In this document: positions 57,803 to 64,000 of the stretch, one piece after another
How positions within the stretch are numbered: position 1 is the first letter of the stretch
Layout of the letters: every line of letters starts with the position of its first letter
From: Gymnodinialimonas ulvae
GTDB lineage: Bacteria > Pseudomonadota > Alphaproteobacteria > Rhodobacterales > Rhodobacteraceae
Length of the DNA stretch: 64,000 bases
Direction of reading: 5' to 3'
Assembly (NCBI RefSeq): GCF_037543845.1
Contig: NZ_JBBIFX010000004.1
Location: forward strand, 124,001-188,000
Notes under the pieces: generated by a model
The model's input: only the letters and a program-made list of their open reading frames with translations
Told to the model about the DNA's origin: nothing
The model's database searches: none
Translations under genes and position numbers: made by a program

Positions 57803-58891
57803 TCAGTCTTTCAATCGCATCCGGCTCTCATTGGCCGGCTCGGGATCTTCGATGATATCCGAACGCCGCGCGATCAGCCGCGCGGGCGCAAGTTCGCGCA
57901 GATGCGCCGGATCGGTGCCGCGAATGCGGGCAATCAACAATTTCGCAAGCCTCTGACCCGCCATCCGGTTATCCACCGAAAACGTGGTCAGCGGCGGCGT
58001 CGCCTGCGCGGCCTCCGGCAATCCGTCATAGGCGATCACCGCAAGATCATGGCCCACCTGCCGCCCCATCCCCCGCGCCGCGCGGTACAGCCCCAGCGCC
58101 GCCAGATCGAGCGCACACACCACCGCCGTCGGTGCCACCCCCGCGGCCAGGATACGCCGCCCCGCCGCCTCACCCGCCGCAATATCCAGAACCCCTTCGG
58201 CCATCGTCTGCGGATCCACCGACACACCCGCCTCGGCCATCCCGGCCAGAAACCCGTCGTGGCGCAGATGCGCATAGGTGTAATCGCGCGACCCGTTGAT
58301 GAACCCGATCCGCCGGTGCCCGAACCCCGCCAGACGCAGCACCGCCTGCCGCATCGCATCCTCGCCCGAAATGTCGAACCATGCGCAATCCGTCGGGTCG
58401 CCCGACCGGCCATACAAGATGAACGGCACGCCGCGCGCCTTGCACAAATCCACGCGCGGATCATTCCACATCGCGCGGGGCAGGATGAACCCGTCCGCCT
58501 TGCGCTCGTCGATAAGTCGCCCCATCGAGGCGACCTCATCCTCCACACCCGTCGCCGTGGATACCGTCAGGGTCCAGCTCTCTTCCGAGGCCGCGCGGCT
58601 GATCCCATCGAGAAAATCGGTCAGGAACGGGCGATGCAGATCCGCATTGCCGGTGTTCAGGATCAGGCCAAGCGACCGGACCCGCCCGGTACGGATCGCC
58701 TGCGCCTGCGCCAACGGGCGATACCCCATCCGCTCGGCGGTGCGCGTCACCCGGGTGCGGGTCGCCTCGGCAATGTCGGGATACCCGTTCAGCGCGCGGC
58801 TGACCGTCCCTTTCGCCAGCCCAAGCGCATCGGCCAGATCATTGATCGTGACCCGCTGCACCGCCCTGCGTGATGCGTCTTTCGATTGCAT
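57803..58891 (-). CDS. LacI-family transcriptional regulator (glycoside transporter operon)
   Basis: A 362-aa regulator. N-terminal helix-turn-helix VTINDLADALGLAKGTVSRAL, hinge ERMGYRPLAQAQAIRTGRVRS, and effector domain with SLGLILNTGNADLHRPFLTDF, ADGFILPRAMWNDPRVD, HRRIGFINGSRDYTYAHLRHDGF and DLAVIAYDGLPEAAQ. First gene of its operon and probably autoregulated, since two CCGAAACCGGTTTCGG-like palindromes lie 31-77 bp upstream. Effector probably the imported glycoside. Confidence 0.93.
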   Translation of the reverse strand: MQSKDASRRAVQRVTINDLADALGLAKGTVSRALNGYPDIAEATRTRVTRTAERMGYRPLAQAQAIRTGRVRSLGLILNTGNADLHRPFLTDFLDGISRAASEESWTLTVSTATGVEDEVASMGRLIDERKADGFILPRAMWNDPRVDLCKARGVPFILYGRSGDPTDCAWFDISGEDAMRQAVLRLAGFGHRRIGFINGSRDYTYAHLRHDGFLAGMAEAGVSVDPQTMAEGVLDIAAGEAAGRRILAAGVAPTAVVCALDLAALGLYRAARGMGRQVGHDLAVIAYDGLPEAAQATPPLTTFSVDNRMAGQRLAKLLIARIRGTDPAHLRELAPARLIARRSDIIEDPEPANESRMRLKD

Positions 58892-58921
58892 CTATTGCCT
58901 CCCCGAATCTGAAAGTCGGCT

Positions 58922-58937
58922 CCGAAACCGGTTTCGG
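58922..58937. promoter_or_regulatory. LacI operator O1, perfect palindrome
   Basis: CCGAAACCGGTTTCGG, 16-bp perfect palindrome with central CG, typical of LacI-family operators, 31 bp upstream of the LacI start. Confidence 0.75.
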
Positions 58938-58954
58938 CAAGGCAAAAGCGCATC

Positions 58955-58968
58955 CAAAACCGGTTTCG
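58955..58968. promoter_or_regulatory. LacI operator O2, near-palindrome
   Basis: CAAAACCGGTTTCG, one mismatch in symmetry, centre 32 bp from O1 (three helical turns), so the two tetramer halves could bind the same DNA face. Confidence 0.65.
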
Positions 58969-58996
58969 AACGCTGCAGCGCAGAAAGGTGATGCCC

Positions 58997-59971
58997 TCAG
59001 TCGAGCGTCTCGCGCAGCCAACCCACGATGTCATCCACCGCCCGATCGGTCAGCGCAGGGCTCAGGATGTCGCCCGCAATCACATGGTGAAACGGGTCGC
59101 CGCCTTCGTCCGGAACCGCCACCGGGATCACGGTCGTTTCACCGCCCCAGCGGGCCGCGAACTCCCGCGCGGCGGGGGCTGAAATCACCTGATCCGTATC
59201 GGAAAACAGGAACAGCGCCGGGATATCCACGCCGCTGTAATCGCGCGCCCGCGTCTCGCGCAAAAGCGTGCCCATGGATACCGTCGCCACCGTCGGATAG
59301 CGCGTCGTCCAATAGGTCGCCTGCCCCGCGTTGATCGGCTCGAAACTGCGCTCTGCCCCGGCAATCCACGGCACCCAGACCCGCGCCCCGAACAGCTCCA
59401 GAAGCGGCCCCGCCGGGTTCGCCACCTCAAAATTGGGCGAAATCATCACCACCGCCTCGACCGCTTCCGATGGGGCCTGCTCTGCCAAGATATACGCCGC
59501 CAGCGTCGCCCCGGTCGACGTCCCGATAACGATCACCCTGTCGCCGACCTGACGCGCGATCTCAAGGAACATTTCCGCATCCTCGACCCAATCGCCCGCC
59601 CGCGCCGCGCCCAGGGCCTCGCCCGTCGACCCGTGCCCGGTCAGCCGCGAAAACACCAGGTTCGCACCGAAGGCCTCGGCCACGCGGTCGGGCACCGGGC
59701 GGATCTCTTCGGAACTCGCAGAAAACCCGTGCAGGTAAAGCACCACCGTGTCACTGCGCGCGCCCTCTTCCCCCGCCCAGATGATCCGCGCCTCGGTGCC
59801 TTCGGTGATCTCATCGTCGTTTTCGCGCGCCGCAAGATAGCCGACCGCATCATTGATCTGACGCGGCGCCTCGACCCGTTCGATCCCCTCGCCCGGCGCG
59901 AAGATCACCACCGCCAGCACAGCGCCAATCACGATCACGATCCGCCCGAGCCATTTGCCGAGGCTACGCAT
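58997..59971 (-). CDS. membrane-anchored or exported alpha/beta hydrolase
   Basis: A 324-aa hydrolase with an N-terminal hydrophobic anchor or uncleaved signal (RIVIVIGAVLAVVIFAPG). Nucleophile elbow VIVIGTSTGATLAAYIL (Ser), LYLHGFSASSEEI (HG oxyanion region), and C-terminal FLFSDTDQVISAPAAREF (Asp) and DPFHHVIAGDILSP (His). Lipase/esterase type. Overlaps the preceding hydrolase gene by 8 bp. Confidence 0.85.
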   Translation of the reverse strand: MRSLGKWLGRIVIVIGAVLAVVIFAPGEGIERVEAPRQINDAVGYLAARENDDEITEGTEARIIWAGEEGARSDTVVLYLHGFSASSEEIRPVPDRVAEAFGANLVFSRLTGHGSTGEALGAARAGDWVEDAEMFLEIARQVGDRVIVIGTSTGATLAAYILAEQAPSEAVEAVVMISPNFEVANPAGPLLELFGARVWVPWIAGAERSFEPINAGQATYWTTRYPTVATVSMGTLLRETRARDYSGVDIPALFLFSDTDQVISAPAAREFAARWGGETTVIPVAVPDEGGDPFHHVIAGDILSPALTDRAVDDIVGWLRETLD

Positions 59972-60713
59972 TGATCAAGACCTCATCGACCGCGCGCGTG
60001 ATCGTGTCGAGGCATTCGGGCGTCGAAAACCGGTGATCGGCATCCTTGACCAGCTCAAGGTGAATGTCGCCGCCCTCGACATGATCCATCAGGCGCAGCG
60101 CCACCTCCATCGGCACATCCTGATCCGCCGTGCCCTGCAACATCCGCATCGGCACATCGACATGCAGCGGATCGCGCAGCACGAAGTGATCCCGCCCGTC
60201 CTCGATCAGCTTCCGGGTGATCACCATCGCATCGCCATACTCCGACGGCAGGGCAATCTCGCCCTCCTCCATCACAACCTTGCGCTCGGCGGCCGTCCAT
60301 TGGTCCCAATAGCCGTCCTCGGTGAAATCCGGCGCGGCGGCAATCGTGACGATCCCGGCCAGCCGCTCGGGCATCCGCTGCGCCAGCAACAGCGCCTGCC
60401 ACCCGCCCATCGACGAGCCTACGACCACGACCTTTTCCTCGGTCAGCGCGCTGATCGCGGCCACGGTATCCTCGTGCCATTCTCCGATGCAGCCCTGGTT
60501 GAAGTCGCCCGAGCTTTCGCCATGCCCCGAATAATCGAACCGCAGGAATTCCCGCCCCGAGCGGCGCGCCCACGCCTCCAGATGCACCGCCTTCGTGCCC
60601 GTCATGTCCGAGCGCAAACCGCCCAGAAACACCACCGCCGGCATCCGCCCGGAAAACTTGTGATACGCCAACCGCCGCCCCTGCGCGGTGTCGAGGTATT
60701 GTATATCGCCCAT
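59964..60713 (-). CDS. alpha/beta hydrolase (ABHD10-like short-chain)
   Basis: A 249-aa soluble hydrolase. Seen: VVFLGGLRSDMTGTKAVHLE, RFDYSGHGESSGDF, nucleophile elbow VVVGSSMGGWQALLLAQRM, LQGTADQDVPMEVAL (Asp) and KDADHRFSTPECLDTI (His). Resembles ABHD10/carboxyl- or thioesterase-like proteins. Start MGDIQYLDTAQGRRL. Next to but unlike the following hydrolase; substrate unknown. Confidence 0.87.
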   Translation of the reverse strand: MGDIQYLDTAQGRRLAYHKFSGRMPAVVFLGGLRSDMTGTKAVHLEAWARRSGREFLRFDYSGHGESSGDFNQGCIGEWHEDTVAAISALTEEKVVVVGSSMGGWQALLLAQRMPERLAGIVTIAAAPDFTEDGYWDQWTAAERKVVMEEGEIALPSEYGDAMVITRKLIEDGRDHFVLRDPLHVDVPMRMLQGTADQDVPMEVALRLMDHVEGGDIHLELVKDADHRFSTPECLDTITRAVDEVLINA

Positions 60714-60912
60714 CTGCCTGTCCCGCCGTTATTTCACTGGCCGTACCGGCCCACATGCGCTGCCTCGCAACCTGCCCCGCGCCGCGCGCCATCGCAACAC
60801 CATCGCCACGTCATGGGCGGAGCCTCGCGCAATGTCGCGGTGCCTGATGTCTGCACCTGCGCCGCGACAGATTGCAATTGACCCCACCGCACGCCCGGCA
60901 CACAACGCCCCA

Positions 60913-62079
60913 ATGGCCGACACCCCCCGCCTCCTGATCCCGACCCTCTCCGCGGTGAACTTCATCGTCGGCATGGGCGCATTCCTGACCGTCGGCCTGA
61001 TTGAACCCATCGCCGATGATTTCGCCGTGACCGACGCGCAATCCGGCGCACTGCTGACCACCTATGCGATCCTCTACGCGGTGCTCTCCCCGCTTCTGGT
61101 CTCGCTCACCGGCCGCATCGGACGCCGCCGCGTGCTGGCCGCCGGGCTGGCGATCCTCGGGCTCGCGGCGCTGATTTCGGCCCTCGCCCCGACGCTCCTG
61201 ACGCTGCATATCTCGCGCGGCCTCGCCGCCATGGGCGCGGGCGTCATCACCCCCGTGACCGCCGCCGTCGCCGCACAGCTCACCGCGCCAGAGCGTCGCG
61301 CCCGAACGCTGGCCGCCGTCTTCGCGGGCCTCACCATCGCCCAGGCCATCGGCATCCCCATCGGCGGCTGGGTCGCCTATACCTTCGGCTGGCGCTACGC
61401 CTTTGCCATCGTCGCCCTGCTCTCGATCCCGGCGCTGATCGTGCTGTGGCGCATCGTGCCCGCGGGCCTGTCCTTCGCGCCGGTCTCGCTCCGCGACCTC
61501 GGCCACACCCTGCGCGATGGCCCGCTGATGGCCGCGGTCCTGTTCACCGCCACCTTCCTGTGCGCGATCTTCGTGCTCTACACCTACTTCGCCCCCCTGC
61601 TCGCCGCCGACATGGGCTTCGCGCGCGACGGCATCACTCTGGCGTTCTTCGTCTTCGGCCTCGGCGCCATCGTGGGCAATTACATCGGCGGCTGGATCTC
61701 CGACCGGATCGGCGCCTCCCGCACGCTCCTGATCCTCACACTCCTGCAAATCGCCGTCCTGCCGCTCTATTCCTACCTGCCCCTGCCCAATACGATCCTC
61801 ATGCTCTACACCTTCGTCTGGTCGCTCATCGGCTGGTCCTTCGGGGCCGCGCAACAGGTCCGCCTGGTCGCCCTCGATCCGGCCCGCGCGCCTGTCCTGC
61901 TGTCACTCAACGCCGCCTGCATCTACATCGGCGCCGCCGCCGGATCGGCCATCGGCGGCGCGGTGATCGAACGCGCCTCCGTCTCCTCCCTGGGCCTCGC
62001 CGCAACCCTCGTCATGCTCGCCGCGCTCGCCCACCTCCTCGCCTCCAACCGCGCCACCTCACGTCGCAAGCGCGCCTGA
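60913..62079 (+). CDS. major facilitator superfamily transporter
   Basis: A 388-aa protein with about 12 helices, DHA1-type exporter. Seen: FIVGMGAFLTVGLIEPIADDF, the A-motif-like loop SLTGRIGRRRVLAAGL, GLAAMGAGVITPVTAAVAAQ, IGIPIGGWVAYTFGWRYAFA, and GNYIGGWISDRIGASRTLL. The ATG 60913 (MADTPRLLIP) was chosen; the longer frame upstream is low-complexity. Divergent from the hydrolase genes across a 199-bp region in which I see no clear promoter. Confidence 0.88.
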   Translation: MADTPRLLIPTLSAVNFIVGMGAFLTVGLIEPIADDFAVTDAQSGALLTTYAILYAVLSPLLVSLTGRIGRRRVLAAGLAILGLAALISALAPTLLTLHISRGLAAMGAGVITPVTAAVAAQLTAPERRARTLAAVFAGLTIAQAIGIPIGGWVAYTFGWRYAFAIVALLSIPALIVLWRIVPAGLSFAPVSLRDLGHTLRDGPLMAAVLFTATFLCAIFVLYTYFAPLLAADMGFARDGITLAFFVFGLGAIVGNYIGGWISDRIGASRTLLILTLLQIAVLPLYSYLPLPNTILMLYTFVWSLIGWSFGAAQQVRLVALDPARAPVLLSLNAACIYIGAAAGSAIGGAVIERASVSSLGLAATLVMLAALAHLLASNRATSRRKRA

Positions 62080-62130
62080 GGCGCGACACACCGTCTGCGC
62101 CCCTGACACGCGCGCGCCCCCTGACGCGCG

Positions 62131-62165
62131 CCCGCCCCTCTTTGCTTTCCAAATACCTCCCCCCA
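62131..62165 (-). repeat. dispersed intergenic element copy
   Basis: CCCGCCCCTCTTTGCTTTCC then AAATACCTCCCCCCA on the plus strand; nearly identical to the copy at 26832-26860. In the 238-bp gap before thrS. Confidence 0.55.
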
Positions 62166-62317
62166 TTGCCCGATAGGTGGCTTCGCCACCGTAAGGGGAG
62201 GGTCCGCACTCACCACACGCGCCCCCGTTGACAATTCACACCACCCCCGCCAAAACCGCGCAACCCATACCCGCAACCGGGCGTTTCGTAGGCGCCAAAC
62301 CGACGAGGAGGCCCCAA

Positions 62318-64000
62318 ATGGCCCAAATCTCCCTCACCTTCCCCGATGGCAACGCGCGCCAATTCGACGCCGGGATCACCCCCGCCGATGTCGCCGCCTC
62401 GATCTCCAATTCGCTCGCGAAAAAGGCCATCTCCGCCACCGTCAACGGCGAACACCATGACCTGCAATGGCCCATCGACACCGACGCCTCCATCGCCATC
62501 CACACCCTCAAGGATGACGACCAGGCGCTGGAGCTGATCCGCCACGACTGCGCCCACATCATGGCCCGCGCGGTGCAGGAAATCTGGCCCGACGTCAAAG
62601 TCACCATCGGCCCCGTGCGCGACCAGGGCTGGTTCTACGATTTCGACCGCGAAGAGCCCTTCACCCCCGAAGACCTCGGCGCGATCGAGGCCAAGATGAA
62701 AGAGATCATCAACGCCCGCGATCCCGTGCGCACCGAGGTCTGGGACCGCGACCGCGTCCGCGCGCATTACGAGGCCACCGACGAGCCCTACAAGGTCGAA
62801 CTCCTCGACCGCATTCCCGGCGATGAACCCATTCGCATGTATTGGCATGGGGATTGGATGGATCTCTGCCGCGGCCCGCATCTGCAACACACCGGCCAGG
62901 TGCCCGCCGACGCCTTCAAACTCATGTCCGTCGCCGCCGCCTATTGGCTCGGCGACAACACCCGCCCCATGCTGCAACGCATCTACGGCGTCGCCTTCAA
63001 GAACCGCGATGACCTGCGCAAATACCTGAATTTCCTCGAAGAGGCCGAAAAGCGGGACCACCGCCGCCTGGGCCGCGAGATGAACCTCTTCCACATGCAG
63101 GAAGAAGCCCCCGGCCAGGTCTTCTGGCACCCCAACGGCTGGACCATCTACACCACGCTGCAAGATTACATGCGCCGCAAGCAGCGCGCCGATGGCTATG
63201 TCGAGGTCAACACCCCCCAGGTTGTCGACCGCAAATTGTGGGAGAAATCCGGCCACTGGGACAAATATCAGGAACACATGTTCATCGTCGAAGTCGATGA
63301 AGAACACGCGCAGACCAAGGCGATCAACGCGCTCAAGCCGATGAATTGCCCCTGCCACGTCGAGGTGTTCAACCAGGGCCTGAAATCCTACCGAGACCTG
63401 CCCTTGCGGATGGCCGAATTCGGCACCTGCGCGCGCTATGAACCCTCCGGCGCGTTGCACGGCATCATGCGCGTGCGCGGCTTCACCCAGGACGACGCGC
63501 ACATCTTCTGCACCGAGGATCAGATCGAGGCCGAATGCGCCAAGTTCATCACCTTCCTGTCCGGCGTCTACAAGGATCTGGGCTTTGAAAGCTTCGACAT
63601 CGCCTTCGCCACCCGCCCCGAAAAGCGTGTGGGCACCGACGCGGCGTGGGATCACGTCGAAGGTGCGCTGGAAGCGGCGATCAAATCCGTGGGCAATCCC
63701 TACCGGATCGAGGAAGGCGACGGCGCATTCTATGGCCCCAAGCTCGACTTCTACCTGACCGACGCGATTGGCCGGGTCTGGCAATGTGGCACCTTCCAGG
63801 TCGACCCGAACCTGCCCGAACGCCTTGGTGCAACCTACATCGCGGCCGACGGGGCCAAGCATCGCCCCTATATGCTGCACCGCGCCTGCCTGGGCAGCTT
63901 CGAGCGCTTCATCGGCATCCTGATCGAAAACTCCGAAGGCCGTCTGCCCTTCTGGCTCGCGCCCCGGCAGGTCGTCGTGGCCTCCATCGTGTCCGAGGCC
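62318..64000 (+). CDS. thrS: threonyl-tRNA synthetase (partial, C-terminus beyond window)
   Basis: Charges tRNA-Thr. 561 codons are in the window, open to the last base, of about 645 expected. TGS domain (residues 1-60: ISLTFPDGNARQFDAGITPAD), editing domain with HDCAHIMARAVQEIWPD and RMYWHGDWMDLCRGPH, class II core motif 1 and 2 (NPLWRT-free; MNLFHMQEEAPGQVFWHPNG; KPMNCPCHVEVFNQGLKSYRDLPLRMAEFGTCARYE in pieces; GIMRVRGFTQDDAHIFC), zinc ligands Cys in NCPCH, and motif 3 region AACLGSFERFIGILIE-like (RACLGSFERFIGILI). Ribosome site GAGGAGG lies before the ATG at 62318. Confidence 0.96.
   Translation, partial: MAQISLTFPDGNARQFDAGITPADVAASISNSLAKKAISATVNGEHHDLQWPIDTDASIAIHTLKDDDQALELIRHDCAHIMARAVQEIWPDVKVTIGPVRDQGWFYDFDREEPFTPEDLGAIEAKMKEIINARDPVRTEVWDRDRVRAHYEATDEPYKVELLDRIPGDEPIRMYWHGDWMDLCRGPHLQHTGQVPADAFKLMSVAAAYWLGDNTRPMLQRIYGVAFKNRDDLRKYLNFLEEAEKRDHRRLGREMNLFHMQEEAPGQVFWHPNGWTIYTTLQDYMRRKQRADGYVEVNTPQVVDRKLWEKSGHWDKYQEHMFIVEVDEEHAQTKAINALKPMNCPCHVEVFNQGLKSYRDLPLRMAEFGTCARYEPSGALHGIMRVRGFTQDDAHIFCTEDQIEAECAKFITFLSGVYKDLGFESFDIAFATRPEKRVGTDAAWDHVEGALEAAIKSVGNPYRIEEGDGAFYGPKLDFYLTDAIGRVWQCGTFQVDPNLPERLGATYIAADGAKHRPYMLHRACLGSFERFIGILIENSEGRLPFWLAPRQVVVASIVSEA

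Noticed and set aside
58973..58983. PhaR box as a confirmed feature
   Set aside because: Matches the consensus but lies outside the PHA locus; one 8-base half-site match may occur by chance. Mentioned only as a finding.
62080..62317. T-box or other leader riboswitch before thrS
   Set aside because: No T-box consensus, no specifier stem, no terminator with a T run; proteobacteria rarely use T-boxes.
62210..63880. 556-codon minus-strand open frame opposite thrS
   Set aside because: thrS has all class II synthetase motifs; the antisense translation is Gly/Val/Ala low-complexity.
1..64000. tRNA, rRNA, CRISPR array, transposase, phage or toxin-antitoxin genes
   Set aside because: None found on reading both strands; repeats seen are only short intergenic palindromes and elements.

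Overview
The window reads as chromosomal DNA of a high-GC alphaproteobacterium of the Rhodobacterales (Roseobacter group). The evidence is the complex I gene order, a class I polyhydroxyalkanoate (PHA) locus with PhaR boxes, a leucine-degradation cluster, several tight ATGA/GTGA gene overlaps, and transaminases that resemble proteins I recall from this group. I saw no rRNA, tRNA, CRISPR array, transposase or phage gene. GC content and family matches were judged by eye.

Region by region. (1) 1-6250, minus strand: 5' half of a nuo operon, nuoA-[471-aa unknown]-nuoB-C-D-[three small unknowns]-nuoE (cut by the window edge). (2) 6354-7702, plus: a LuxR-type regulator without a luxI partner and a degenerate receiver protein. 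(3) 7729-20989, minus: leucine/isovalerate degradation (liuA, liuB, liuD, liuE, liuC, a GST and an acyl-CoA ligase), interleaved with nine genes not known to belong to that pathway, including a run of five small exported or membrane-anchored proteins. (4) 21129-24411, plus: methyltransferase-like protein, DMT permease, TerB-like protein and PhnD-like protein. (5) 24470-37558, plus: a probable amine-utilisation island. It has a polar-amino-acid-type ABC transporter, two glutamine-synthetase-like ligases, a class I amidotransferase, a PuuB-like FAD oxidase, and three aminotransferases of different families. (6) 37569-42972: PHA locus, phaR, phaP, phaC (minus) and phaZ plus a GFA-like gene (plus), with CTGC-N3/4-GCAG PhaR boxes. 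(7) 43036-50565, minus: MetE-like protein, exported protein, two SnoaL-like proteins, LacI regulator, SDR and a HisD-family dehydrogenase, probably one uncharacterised catabolic pathway. A 5.1-kb part of it is bounded by 19-bp inverted repeats. (8) 50654-58891, minus: LacI-controlled sugar ABC transporter with an MGH/GH63-like glycosidase; both permeases have extra domains. (9) 58997-62079: two alpha/beta hydrolases and an MFS exporter. (10) 62318-64000: thrS, cut by the window edge.

How they fit together. Regions 3, 5, 7 and 8 feed branched-chain amino acids, amines and glycosides into central metabolism, region 6 stores the surplus acetyl-CoA as PHA, and region 1 respires the NADH. The less familiar parts are the 471-aa protein between nuoA and nuoB, the SnoaL/HisD/SDR cluster with its flanking inverted repeats, the amine island, and a degenerate intergenic element that recurs across the window.
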